A stretch of DNA of 64,000 nucleotides. Source: Streptomyces pilosus (lineage in GTDB: Bacteria > Actinomycetota > Actinomycetes > Streptomycetales > Streptomycetaceae). Position numbers and translations under genes: made by a program. Below the pieces are notes generated by a model. The model had not been told where the DNA came from, searched no databases, and was given only the letters and a program-made list of their open reading frames with translations. Positions 52,457 through 61,271 of the stretch are shown piece by piece. The stretch lies in NCBI RefSeq assembly GCF_014649835.1, contig NZ_BMTU01000005.1, positions 496,001 through 560,000 on the forward strand, given 5' to 3'. Positions within the stretch are counted from its first letter, which is position 1; every line of letters begins with the position of its first letter.

Positions 52457-52472
52457 ATCAAGCGTGCTTGCT
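52457..52472. promoter_or_regulatory. Operator candidate for the acyl-CoA operon
   Basis: CAAGC-GT-GCTTG (52459-52470) with flanking A/T symmetry is a palindrome 31-46 bp upstream of the first gene's ATG. It lies next to an A/T-rich stretch that could hold the promoter. CAAGC/GCTTG sites are typical of TetR regulators of acyl-CoA genes. Confidence 0.6.
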
Positions 52473-52604
52473 GGCTTTTTTCCTACCGGTGCGGCAGCGG
52501 TGGAACGAGCAGGGGAACCGGGCGGCACACCGGCCGGTGGACGGGCCGTCGCACGGGCGTCGTCACCCGGTCGGCCGCGCCGGACGACACCTCTCCCGGT
52601 GAGC

Positions 52605-52626
52605 TGCCGCCCCGCGCGGGGCGGCA
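52605..52626 (-). terminator. Perfect 22-bp palindrome downstream of unknown anchored-protein gene
   Basis: TGCCGCCCCGC is followed immediately by GCGGGGCGGCA, an 11+11 bp perfect palindrome, 31 bp past the stop of the minus-strand gene at 52658. It fits a terminator. Confidence 0.55.
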
Positions 52627-52657
52627 CGTCCGGCGGGGGCCGGGAGGCGGAGCGGGC

Positions 52658-53377
52658 TCACGCCCCGCGGGTGAAGGCCACGTCGGTGAGGTCGCGTTCG
52701 AGGACGACGCCCTGGAAGCCGTAGGTGCCGATCGAGGGCACCTTCAGGAGCAGGCAGAAGCGGTCGGTGGAGGCGACCGTGTCCGCTATCCGGCGGTAGG
52801 AGCGGCGGAGGAAGTAGGCGGCGGCGTGATTGGTGAGCGCGGTCTGCCCGCAGATCAGGACGACGGGGCGCTCCCCGCCCGGGGCGGTGAACTTGGCGAG
52901 CAGCACGTACTCCTCGTTGCCGCTGTCCCGCCGGTGGCACACCCCGCCCGCCTCGATGGCCAGCGGGTGGTCCGGGTGGTCGTAGGGGTGGAAGGTGACG
53001 CCGGGAAGGCTGTGCGCGACGTGGCCCGCGCTGCGGACGTTCGACCCGAGCGGCCCGCCGATGCAGAACTCGGGCTTCTCGCCGTTGCCGCCCCGGAAGT
53101 CGTCACTGCGGACGACCTCGACCTCGCACCGCAGACCGTGGCTGAGCACGGCCGCCTCGATCATGGCCTGCACGTCGTGGTGGTGCGTGGTGCCCGGGGC
53201 GCCGTACTTGTTGTTCATCACGATCAGGCAGGTGTCGCCGGGACGGGCGCCGACCACCCGCATCCGCAGCCGCAGGTCCCGGTTGTGCCGGCCCCGCTGC
53301 CACAGCCACACCGCCAGGCCGCTCAGACAACTGGCCAGCAGCCCCAGTACGAGATCACCCAACGCCCCCGCCAGCAT
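52658..53377 (-). CDS. Membrane-anchored protein of unknown function
   Basis: A 239-residue protein with an N-terminal membrane helix (about residues 5-27) then a soluble alpha/beta-looking domain. It has 'GDTCLIVMNNKYGAPGTTHH' , 'FCIGGPLGSNVRS', 'VCHRRDSGNEEYVLLAKFTA' and 'VVLICGQTALTNHAAAYFLR'. The I-G-G-P-x-S-N-like loop and strand-rich layout suggest a Rossmann-like ligand-binding fold facing the cytoplasm. I do not recognise the family. It seems monocistronic with a GGGGGGAG ribosome site, close to but not part of the acyl-CoA operon. Function not assigned. Confidence 0.6.
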   Translation of the reverse strand: MLAGALGDLVLGLLASCLSGLAVWLWQRGRHNRDLRLRMRVVGARPGDTCLIVMNNKYGAPGTTHHHDVQAMIEAAVLSHGLRCEVEVVRSDDFRGGNGEKPEFCIGGPLGSNVRSAGHVAHSLPGVTFHPYDHPDHPLAIEAGGVCHRRDSGNEEYVLLAKFTAPGGERPVVLICGQTALTNHAAAYFLRRSYRRIADTVASTDRFCLLLKVPSIGTYGFQGVVLERDLTDVAFTRGA

Positions 53378-53443
53378 GCCGCTCCCCCCGGTGAGTGCCC
53401 CGTACCCTACCCGGGTCCGCCGTCGCGGGCCGGAGTGCGGCCG

Positions 53444-54394
53444 TCAGGGGCCGGTCCCGGCCGTCTTCGCCCTCCCCCGCCCCACCTGCGTCCGCACCGC
53501 CCCCATGCTGGCCGCGATGACCAGGGCGATGGCGGCGGCCTCGGTGGCGCTCAGGGCCTGGTCGAGGATGAGGAAACCGGCGGCCGCGGCGAGGGCCGGC
53601 TCCAGGCTCATCAGGACGGCGAAGGTGGAGGCGGGCAGGCGGCGCAGGGCGAGCAGTTCGAGGGTGTACGGCAGGACGGAGGACAGCACCGCGACCGCCG
53701 CGCCCAGGGCGAGAATCGTGGGGTCGAGGAGCTTCGTGCCGGACTCGGCGACGCCCAGCGGCAGGAAGAGGACCGCCGCGACACCCATCGCGAGGGCGAG
53801 CCCGTCCGCCTGCGGGAAGCGGCGGCCGGTGCGGGCGCTGAAGACGATGTACGCCGCCCACATGGCGCCGGCGCCCAGCGCGAAGGCGACGCCCACCGGG
53901 TCGAGGCTGCTGAATCCGCCGCCCCCGAGGAGGAACACGCCGGCGAGGGCGAGGGTGGCCCACACGATGTTGATCGCCCGCCGGGAGGCGAGGACGGACA
54001 GCGTGAGCGGGCCGAGGACCTCGAGGGTGACCGCCGGGCCGAGCGGGATGCGGGCGACGGACTGGTAGAACAGCCCGTTCATCGCGGCCATGGCGACACC
54101 GAAGACGATCACCGTGCCCCAGTCGGCGCGCGAGTGCCCGCGCAGCTTCGGCCGGCACAGCACCATCAGCACGAGGGCCGCCACCAGCAGTCGCAGCGTC
54201 ACCACCCCGAGGGCGCCGGCCCGCGGCATCAGCGTCACCGCCAGCGCCCCGCCGAACTGCACGGAGACCCCGCCGGCGAGCACCAGCCCGACCGGGCCCA
54301 GGGAGCCGCGCCCGCGGGGGACGCCGGCCGGCGCGGACGCGGGGCCGCCCGTCACGGGCGCGGTGGACGGGGTGGCGGCGCTGGGCGTGGTCAC
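53444..54394 (-). CDS. EamA-family exporter (RhtA-like)
   Basis: A 316-residue, 10-helix drug/metabolite transporter with two EamA repeats. 'AVTLMPRAGALGVVTLRLLV', 'LTLSVLASRRAINIVWATLA' and 'LPYTLELLALRRLPASTFAV' are characteristic of the threonine/homoserine exporter RhtA group. It probably exports an amino acid or related metabolite across the membrane. GTG 54394 is preceded by GGAAGG 8 nt away. The first ~30 residues are disordered and cytoplasmic. It is divergent from the Nudix gene. Confidence 0.85.
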   Translation of the reverse strand: MTTPSAATPSTAPVTGGPASAPAGVPRGRGSLGPVGLVLAGGVSVQFGGALAVTLMPRAGALGVVTLRLLVAALVLMVLCRPKLRGHSRADWGTVIVFGVAMAAMNGLFYQSVARIPLGPAVTLEVLGPLTLSVLASRRAINIVWATLALAGVFLLGGGGFSSLDPVGVAFALGAGAMWAAYIVFSARTGRRFPQADGLALAMGVAAVLFLPLGVAESGTKLLDPTILALGAAVAVLSSVLPYTLELLALRRLPASTFAVLMSLEPALAAAAGFLILDQALSATEAAAIALVIAASMGAVRTQVGRGRAKTAGTGP

Positions 54395-54594
54395 GGGCCG
54401 GGCCTTCCGGGACGTCGAGTTCGGTGCACTGTCCGGTCCAGAGTATTGGACTCCGTCAGTACCGTGAAACGGTTATATGCCTGACGATGCGGCCGCCGGC
54501 CCGCCCCGGTCAACTCCGTCCGTCACGTGGACCACCGGCGGGTACCGTTCCCCCAGGTGCCACCCGCGTCCGTCCCCCACCCCTCCGAGGCCCC

Positions 54595-55047
54595 GTGCGA
54601 CGAGTTCTGGTCCGTCTCTGGCGACTCCTGCGCCCCGTGCAGCCCCGCGTCATGTGGCTGCTGCACGCCAAGTTCGTGGTCGGCGTGACCGGCGTGGTGC
54701 GCGACGAGGAGGGACGGGTGCTGCTGCTCCGGCACCGGATGTGGCCGCCGGGCCGCCAGTGGGGCCTGCCGAGCGGCTTCGCCCGCAAGGGCGAGGACTT
54801 CCGGGACACCGTGGTGCGCGAGGTCCGGGAGGAAACCGGCCTCGACGTCGAGGTGGGCCGCCTCGTCATGCTGAACAGCGGCCTGCGCACCCGCACGGAG
54901 GTCGCCTTCGAGGCCCGCCTGCTCGGCGGTGAGCTGCGCCTGGACCCCTTCGAGATCCTCGACGCCCGCTGGTGCCGCCCGGACGACCTCCCGGAGGGCG
55001 TACAGCCGGTGTGCGGCCCGCTGATACGGGGCGAGACGACACCCTGA
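54595..55047 (+). CDS. Nudix hydrolase
   Basis: A 150-residue Nudix enzyme with a complete box G-x5-E-x7-R-E-V-x-E-E-x-G-L ('GFARKGEDFRDTVVREVREE' then TGL). It hydrolyses a nucleoside-diphosphate-linked compound with Mg2+; the substrate is unknown. The N-terminal Arg/Trp-rich 20 residues ('RRVLVRLWRLLRPVQPRVMW') could bind the membrane or nucleic acid. I chose GTG 54595 with a weak GAGG site; ATG 54651 would remove that stretch. Convergent with the FAD/Fe-S dehydrogenase gene. Confidence 0.75.
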   Translation: MRRVLVRLWRLLRPVQPRVMWLLHAKFVVGVTGVVRDEEGRVLLLRHRMWPPGRQWGLPSGFARKGEDFRDTVVREVREETGLDVEVGRLVMLNSGLRTRTEVAFEARLLGGELRLDPFEILDARWCRPDDLPEGVQPVCGPLIRGETTP

Positions 55048-55188
55048 CGGCACCGGCGCCCCCGCGTCGGCGGGCGACGCCCGGACGTGGAGCCGCCGGT
55101 GCGGGGCCCCCGGTGCGGGCCCCCGGGGGAGGGGCCGCACGGCCGGTGCCGCGGGCCCGGAGGTGGTGCGGGTGCCGCGCGGGCCGGG

Positions 55189-58077
55189 TCAGCGCGGGTG
55201 ACCGGGCGCCGGGGGCTCGTCGTCGAGGGCCGCCGCCAGGACCTCCGCCAGGTGGCGGCCCCGTACGCCGGCGAGCTGGTCGAGCTGGGTGCGGCAGGAG
55301 AAGCCGTCGGCCAGGACGACCGCCTCGTCCGGGGCCTCGCGCACCGCCGGCAGGAGCCGGTCCTCCGCGCAGGCCGCCGAGACCTCGTAGTGGCCCTTCT
55401 CGAAGCCGAAGTTGCCGGCCAGGCCGCAGCAGCCGCCCGCCAGGTCACCGGTGAGGCCGGCCGCGGCGCGGAGCCGGCGGTCGGGGTCCTCGCCCAGGAC
55501 CGCGTGCTGGTGGCAGTGGGTCTGGCCGGTGACGGGGCGGTTCACCTGGGGTGGGGTCCAGTCGGGGGCGTGCCGCTCCAGGGCTTCCGCGAAGGTGAGG
55601 ACGCGGGTGGCGAGGAGCGCCGCGCGGGGGTCGTCGTGGAGGAGTTCCGGGGCGTCCGTGCGCAGGGCCGCCGCGCAGCTCGGTTCCAGGACGACCAGGG
55701 GGGCGTCGGTGGCCAGGACCGGTTCCAGCAGGTCCAGGGTGCGGCGCAGCACCGTGCGGGTGCGGTCGAGCTGGCCGGTGGAGAGGTAGGTGAGGCCGCA
55801 GCAGACCCGGGCCCCGCGGACGGTCGCCAGGGACAGGGCGGAGCGGGTGCGGGCGTCGCCGACCCGTCCGCCCGGGCGCAGGGTCGGGGGCAGCGCCACC
55901 CGCAGGCCCGCCGCCTCCAGGACCCGTACGGCCGCCCGGCCCACCGCCGGTGAGAGGTGCTCGGTGAAGGTGTCCGGCCAGAGGACGACCAGTGCGCCGT
56001 GGGGCGGGGGCGTATCCCGTCCCCGCCACCACCGGGTGAACGTCTGCCGCGCCACCCGGGGGATATCCCGCTCCCGCGCAATCCCGCCCAGCCGTTTCGC
56101 GAGACGCGCCGACGGGCCGACGGAGGCCAGCCCGTTGACCACGCCGGCGGACCGCGTGCGTGCCACCCAGCCCAGCCACTGCGGCAGCCGGCCCATCGTG
56201 TAGTGGGCGGCGGGGCGGCGGCGGCCCGCGTAGTGGTGGTGCAGGAACTCCGCCTTGTACGTGGCCATGTCGACCCCGACCGGGCAGTCCGAACGGCAGC
56301 CCTTGCAGGACAGGCACAGGTCGAGGGCGTCCCGCACCTCCGGGGAGCGCCAGCCGCCGGTCACCAGCTCGCCCGCGAGCATCTCGTGCAGCAGCCGGGC
56401 GCGCCCGCGCGTGGAGTGCTCCTCCTCGCCGGTCGCGCGGAACGACGGGCACATCACCGCCGGCCCGGACACGGACGTCGTACGGCACTTGGCGACGCCC
56501 ACGCAGCGGCGCACCGCCGCCGAGAAGTCCCCGGCGTCGGCGGGGTAGCCGAAGGCGACGTCGACCGGTTCGCGCGGGAGGACGGAGAAGCGGAGGTCCG
56601 CGTCCAGGGGCGCGGGGCGGACGAGCATGCCGGGGTTGAGCAGGTCGTCGGGGTCCCAGAGGGCCTTCACGCGCTCGAAGAGGGCGACCGTCCCGGGGCC
56701 GTACATGCGCGGCAGCAGCTCGGCCCGCGCCTGTCCGTCGCCGTGTTCGCCGGAGAGGGAGCCGCCGTGGGAGACGACCAGGTCGGCCAGTTCCTCGGAG
56801 AAGTGCCGGAAGCGGGCGACGCCCGGCGCGGTGAGCAGGTCGAAGTCGATGCGGACGTGGATGCAGCCGTCCCCGAAGTGCCCGTAGGGGGTGCCGCGCA
56901 GGCCGTGGTCCGCCATGAGCGCCCGGAAGTCCCGCAGGTAGGCGCCGAGCCGGGCGGGCGGCACCGCGCAGTCCTCCCAGCCGGGCCAGGCCTCCGTCCC
57001 GTCCGGCATCCGCGTCGCCGTGCCGCTCGCGTCCTCCCGGATGCGCCACAGCGTGCGCTGCCGGGCCGGGTCGGTGACGACGAGGACGTCCAGGGCGTCG
57101 GCCGCGCGGGCGACGGTCTCCGCCCGCGTGCGGGCCTCCGCCTCCGTGTCCCCGCCGGTCTCCACGAACAACCAGGCGCCCCCGCGCGGCAGGTCCGCGC
57201 CGGCCGGTACGAGATCGGCCGCCATGCCCTCCACGGTCAGCGGCCGGTGCGGCAGCAGCCCCGCCGCCGCCTCGGCCGCCGCGCTCTCGTCCGCGTACGC
57301 CAGCACGGCGAGCGCCCGGGAGCGCGGCGCCCGTACGAGGTCCACGACCGCTTCCGTGAGCACGCCCAGCGTGCCCTCCGAGCCGCAGAGGGAGCGGGCG
57401 ACGTCGGCGCCCCTCTCGGGCAGCAGCGCGTCCAGCGCGTAGCCGGAGATGCGGCGCGGCAGGTCGGGGAAGGCCGTGCGCAGGCGGGCGAGTTCGCCGT
57501 CCACCAGCTCCCGCAGTCCCGCCGGGGCCCCGGACCAGTCCCGGCCGGGGCGCAAGCGCTCCCCGCGCGGGGTGAGGACCGCGAGCTCGCGCACGCTGTC
57601 GGCCGTCGTGCCCCAGGCCACCGAGTGGGAGCCGCAGGAGTTGTTGCCGATCATGCCGCCGAGGGTGCAGCGGCCGTGGGTGGAGGGATCGGGGCCGAAC
57701 CGCAGGCCGTGCGGGGCGGCGGCCTCCTGGAGGCGGTCGAGGACCAGGCCCGGCTGCACCACGGCCGTGCGGGCCTCCGGGTCGAGGGCCAGCAGACGGT
57801 TCATGTGGCGTGTGAAGTCGAGCACCACACCGGTGCCGGTCGCCTGGCCCGCGATCGACGTGCCGCCGCCGCGCGGCACCACGGGGACGCCGTACGTCCG
57901 GCACACCGACAGCGCCGCCGCCACGTCGTCGGCGTCCCGGGGGGCGACCACACCGAGCGGCACCCGGCGGTAGTTGGAGGCGTCCATGGTGGTCAGCGCC
58001 CGCGCGGTCGTGGAGAAGTCGACCTCGCCGCGCACCGCGGACCGCAGACCCGCGCGCAGTTCCCGGTGATCCGTCAT
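55189..58077 (-). CDS. FAD/Fe-S D-2-hydroxyacid dehydrogenase (fused, Dld/GlcD-YdiJ type)
   Basis: A 962-residue fused oxidoreductase. FAD-binding domain: about residues 35-215 ('VVPRGGGTSIAGQATGTGVV', 'GGMIGNNSCGSHSVAWGTTA'). FAD-oxidase C-terminal domain: about 260-490 ('GHFGDGCIHVRIDFDLLTA', 'EHGDGQARAELL'). Fe-S module with 'CLSCKGCRSDCPVGVDMATY' and a CCG-type domain ending 'GGCCGLAGNFGFEKGHYEVS'. It should oxidise a D-2-hydroxy acid such as D-lactate or 2-hydroxyglutarate and pass electrons to the respiratory chain through its clusters. It starts at ATG 58077 after a GAGG site. It is monocistronic and divergent from the conservon. Confidence 0.9.
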   Translation of the reverse strand: MTDHRELRAGLRSAVRGEVDFSTTARALTTMDASNYRRVPLGVVAPRDADDVAAALSVCRTYGVPVVPRGGGTSIAGQATGTGVVLDFTRHMNRLLALDPEARTAVVQPGLVLDRLQEAAAPHGLRFGPDPSTHGRCTLGGMIGNNSCGSHSVAWGTTADSVRELAVLTPRGERLRPGRDWSGAPAGLRELVDGELARLRTAFPDLPRRISGYALDALLPERGADVARSLCGSEGTLGVLTEAVVDLVRAPRSRALAVLAYADESAAAEAAAGLLPHRPLTVEGMAADLVPAGADLPRGGAWLFVETGGDTEAEARTRAETVARAADALDVLVVTDPARQRTLWRIREDASGTATRMPDGTEAWPGWEDCAVPPARLGAYLRDFRALMADHGLRGTPYGHFGDGCIHVRIDFDLLTAPGVARFRHFSEELADLVVSHGGSLSGEHGDGQARAELLPRMYGPGTVALFERVKALWDPDDLLNPGMLVRPAPLDADLRFSVLPREPVDVAFGYPADAGDFSAAVRRCVGVAKCRTTSVSGPAVMCPSFRATGEEEHSTRGRARLLHEMLAGELVTGGWRSPEVRDALDLCLSCKGCRSDCPVGVDMATYKAEFLHHHYAGRRRPAAHYTMGRLPQWLGWVARTRSAGVVNGLASVGPSARLAKRLGGIARERDIPRVARQTFTRWWRGRDTPPPHGALVVLWPDTFTEHLSPAVGRAAVRVLEAAGLRVALPPTLRPGGRVGDARTRSALSLATVRGARVCCGLTYLSTGQLDRTRTVLRRTLDLLEPVLATDAPLVVLEPSCAAALRTDAPELLHDDPRAALLATRVLTFAEALERHAPDWTPPQVNRPVTGQTHCHQHAVLGEDPDRRLRAAAGLTGDLAGGCCGLAGNFGFEKGHYEVSAACAEDRLLPAVREAPDEAVVLADGFSCRTQLDQLAGVRGRHLAEVLAAALDDEPPAPGHPR

Positions 58078-58210
58078 GTCCTCAGGATGCCCCCGCGTCG
58101 CCGGGAGCGGACGACGGCGCACACGGCGCCCCGCCACCCCTGCCACCCCTGAAACACGTGATTTACCGAATGCGACTGCGGAATCTTCCCAAGGCGATCA
58201 CGAACTCTCA

Positions 58211-58216
58211 TATAGT
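58211..58216 (+). promoter_or_regulatory. -10 hexamer of the conservon
   Basis: TATAGT is the best -10 match in the 289-bp gap ahead of cvnA; no good -35 is visible. The leader would be about 145 nt. Confidence 0.4.
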
Positions 58217-58366
58217 GACCGCGAGTTGCGCGCAGTTGTCGGACCTCGTTCGGAAAAGCGACCCCGAATTCAGGTCCGGCGTCCCCATCGAACCCCCCGA
58301 GGGCCGCGCAGACACGACGGCGCATGCCCGCGGACCGACCGAGGACCCGACCGAGGACCCTGATTG

Positions 58367-60523
58367 ATGACCTCCCCCCTGCTCCCCGGCGACCGCCCCA
58401 CCCCCCGCAGCCTGGTGCCCGTCCCCCTGATCACCGCGGCACTCGCCGCGCTCGCCGTCGTCGCCGCGATCTTCCTCGTCCCGGACGAGGCCATCGGCGC
58501 CACGGTGGTGATCGGCACCGTCGCCGCCGTACTGCTCTGCGCGGCCGCCGCCGTCGCGACGTACGCGGTGCTCTCGGCACGGGCGACACGCGCCCGCCTG
58601 GAGTCCGTCACCCAGGACGTCGGACGGCTGCTCCAGGAACGGGCCCGGACGGTGGAGGACTCCCGCCGCCAGCACGAGCGACTGACCGGTGAACTCACCC
58701 GCGAGCGGGCCCGGTTGTCCGCCGAACTCGATCAGGAGCGGGCCCACCTCGCCGAGACCCTGGCCGCCGAGCGCGACCGGCTCGCCGAGCAGCACGGCGA
58801 CGAACTGGCGCGCTCGGCGCGGGAGCACGCCGAGGAAAGGTCCCGGCTCACCGCGGCGCACACCGCCGAACTGGAACGCCTGGCCGAGGAGCACGCCGCC
58901 AAGCTGCGCCTCATCACCGAGGAACACACGGCCCACACCGCCCGGACGGCCCGCGACCACGTCGACGAGCTGAAGCGGCTGGAGGAGGAGCGGGCCGGGC
59001 TGCTGTCCGAGGCCGCGGGGCTCCGCGAACGCAACGCGCGGCTGACCGCCGAGCTGCGCGAGGCCAACAGCGCCCGCGCCGCCGCCGTGTCCGCGACCGC
59101 CAACGCGGCCGGTCGGATGCAGGCACTGTCCACCGGCATGCTCGCCGACCTGCGCGCGATGGAGGAGAAGCACCACGACGAGGAGGTCCTCGCCGACCTG
59201 CTCCACCTCGACCACCGCACCGCGCAGGCGGGCCGCCTCGCCGACTCCGTCGCCGTCCTCACCGGCGCCCGTTCCGGCCGCCGCTGGGCCAGGCCCATCG
59301 CCATGGAGTCGATCCTGCGCGGCGCCATGGGCCGGATCAGCGGCTACCAGCGGGTCCGTGTCCACTCCGCCAGCGACACCGCGGTCGCGGGCCACGCCGC
59401 CGAGGGCGTGATGCACGCGCTCGCCGAACTCCTCGACAACGCCGCGAACTTCTCGCCGCCGACCGCCGAGGTCCATGTGTACGTCGAGGAGGTCCCGGCC
59501 GGCGTCATCGTGTCCGTCGAGGACAGCGGCCTCGTCATGGGCGAGGCGCAGCTGCGCCGCGCCGAGCGCGCCGTCTCCGGCGAGTCCGCCGGGCTCGGGG
59601 GCCTGACCGGCACCCGGCTGGGCCTCGCCGTCGTCGGCCGGCTCGCCCGGCGGTACGGGCTGCGGGTGTCCTACCGTCCCTCGGCCCGCGGCGGCACGGG
59701 CGTGCTGATGCTCGTCCCGCAGGACATCCTCGTCCCGGCGGACGCGGCCCCCGCCGCCCCGCTGACGGCAGCCGCCACGGCCGCCCGCCCCACCCCGCGG
59801 GCCGCCACGGCCCCGCAGGCCCCGAAGGCCTCCGCCGTCTCCTCCGCCCCGCCCGCGGACACCGCGTCCCTCGCGGCCGCGTCTCCCGCGGACGGCGGGG
59901 ACCCCGCGGACACCGGCCTGCCGCAGCGCCGGAGCAGCGTCCGCGACCGGGACCGCGTCCCGGGCGCCGCTCCGTCCGCCACCCCGGCCGCCCCCGCCGG
60001 CGCCGCCCCGGAGCGGACGGAACCGGAGACCGCCCACGCCACCGCGGACGGCGGTGACACCCCGGCCGGCCCCAACGCGGGCACCGCGCCCGCCGAGCGG
60101 TCCGCGTCCCGCGACGGCGACCGCGCCGCCGTCTCCTACGCCGCGTCCCGCGCCGGGTCCGACCTCGACCCCGACCCGGTCCCCACCCACGAGTCCCCGT
60201 CCCCCGACGGCGACGCGCCACCCCTGGTGCTGCCCCGCCGCCGCCGGGGCCGGACCCTCGCCGAGGCCGAGCGCTCGCGTTCCGGCAGCGGCCGTCCCGC
60301 CGCTCCCCGGCCCGCCCCCACGGCCGAGGAGACCCGGGCCCGCACCGCCCGCTTCAGCAGTTTCCGCCAGGCCGTCCGCACCCCCACCCCGGACGACACG
60401 GCCGACCCGGACACCGGCACCACCGCGGACGCCCCCGACCCCGGCGTCCCGCCCACGACCTCGGAACCGACCCCCGCAGCACAGCCCACCCCCGCGACCC
60501 CGGAAGGCGACACCACCTCATGA
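58367..60523 (+). CDS. cvnA: CvnA, conservon sensor-like histidine kinase
   Basis: A 718-residue membrane protein: two N-terminal helices (about residues 18-65), a long coiled coil (about 70-240, many 'ERxRLxxE' heptads), then a kinase-like region with His in 'LLHLDHRTAQAGRLADSVAV'. The GHKL ATPase has N box 'MHALAELLDNAANFSPPTAE' and 'GTRLGLAVVGRLARRYGLRV'. A Pro/Ala-rich tail of about 220 residues follows. Conservon first genes encode such kinases, which act with the Roadblock, DUF742 and GTPase partners as a G-protein-like switch at the membrane. I chose ATG 58367 (GAGGA site) over the TTG just before it. cvnB overlaps its end. Confidence 0.92.
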   Translation: MTSPLLPGDRPTPRSLVPVPLITAALAALAVVAAIFLVPDEAIGATVVIGTVAAVLLCAAAAVATYAVLSARATRARLESVTQDVGRLLQERARTVEDSRRQHERLTGELTRERARLSAELDQERAHLAETLAAERDRLAEQHGDELARSAREHAEERSRLTAAHTAELERLAEEHAAKLRLITEEHTAHTARTARDHVDELKRLEEERAGLLSEAAGLRERNARLTAELREANSARAAAVSATANAAGRMQALSTGMLADLRAMEEKHHDEEVLADLLHLDHRTAQAGRLADSVAVLTGARSGRRWARPIAMESILRGAMGRISGYQRVRVHSASDTAVAGHAAEGVMHALAELLDNAANFSPPTAEVHVYVEEVPAGVIVSVEDSGLVMGEAQLRRAERAVSGESAGLGGLTGTRLGLAVVGRLARRYGLRVSYRPSARGGTGVLMLVPQDILVPADAAPAAPLTAAATAARPTPRAATAPQAPKASAVSSAPPADTASLAAASPADGGDPADTGLPQRRSSVRDRDRVPGAAPSATPAAPAGAAPERTEPETAHATADGGDTPAGPNAGTAPAERSASRDGDRAAVSYAASRAGSDLDPDPVPTHESPSPDGDAPPLVLPRRRRGRTLAEAERSRSGSGRPAAPRPAPTAEETRARTARFSSFRQAVRTPTPDDTADPDTGTTADAPDPGVPPTTSEPTPAAQPTPATPEGDTTS

Positions 60524-60927
60524 CCGGCACGACGACCGCCGACGAGAAGCTCACCTGGCTCCTGGAGGGGCTGCTGGAGCGCACGCCGGGTGCCCGGCAC
60601 GCGCTCGTGCTGTCCCGGGACGGCCTGAAACTGTGCCGGACCCCGGAGCTGTCCGCCGACCAGGCCGACCAGCTCGCCGCGATCGCCGCCGGCATCCAGT
60701 CGCTGTCGCACGGCGCCTCGATCGAGTTCGGCGACGGCAGCGGCGGGGTGCGCTCGGCCATGACCGAGTTCTACGGGGGCGTGCTGTTCATCGTGGAGGC
60801 CGGCGAGGGCGCCCACCTCGCCGTCGTCACCAGCGAGGACGCGGACGCCGGTCTGATCGGGCACAACATGAGCGAACTCGTGGAACAGCTCGGTGAGCAC
60901 CTGACCGCGCTGCCCCGCACCTCATGA
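60520..60927 (+). CDS. cvnB: CvnB, Roadblock/LC7 protein
   Basis: A 135-residue Roadblock/LC7-domain protein ('DEKLTWLLEGLLERTPGARH', 'LVLSRDGLKLCRT', 'TEFYGGVLFIVEAGEGAHLA'). In conservons this type binds or regulates the small GTPase, similar to MglB acting on MglA. The start overlaps the cvnA stop by 4 bp (ATGA), showing coupled translation. Confidence 0.93.
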   Translation: MTGTTTADEKLTWLLEGLLERTPGARHALVLSRDGLKLCRTPELSADQADQLAAIAAGIQSLSHGASIEFGDGSGGVRSAMTEFYGGVLFIVEAGEGAHLAVVTSEDADAGLIGHNMSELVEQLGEHLTALPRTS

Positions 60928-61271
60928 GCCGGCCCGGCAGGGACGACGCCCCCGACCGGCTGTACACCCTCACCGGAGGCCGCAGCCGGTCCGGTCCCGA
61001 CAACCCCTTCGACCTGGTGACCCTCGTCGTCGCCGAATGCGATCCGGTGCCCGGCATGCAGTCCGAGCACGCGGCGATCCTGCGGCTGACCGAGCGTCCC
61101 ACGGCGGTCGTGGAGATCGCGGCCGAGATGAAGCTGCCCGTCAGCATCACCCGGATCCTGCTCTCCGACCTCCTCGCGGCGGGCCGGGTCAGCGCCCGCC
61201 ACCCCCGCAAGGCCGCCGTACCCCACCCCGACATCCTGGAGCAGGTGCTCGTTGGACTCCGCAACCTCTGA
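60924..61271 (+). CDS. cvnC: CvnC, DUF742 protein
   Basis: A 115-residue DUF742 protein with 'RLYTLTGGRSRSGPDNPFDL', 'CDPVPGMQSEHAAIL' and a winged-helix-like 'TAVVEIAAEMKLPVSITRIL'. It is the third conservon component and may connect the kinase and GTPase. The start overlaps the cvnB stop (ATGA). The GTPase gene starts 20 bp before its end. Confidence 0.93.
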   Translation: MSRPGRDDAPDRLYTLTGGRSRSGPDNPFDLVTLVVAECDPVPGMQSEHAAILRLTERPTAVVEIAAEMKLPVSITRILLSDLLAAGRVSARHPRKAAVPHPDILEQVLVGLRNL

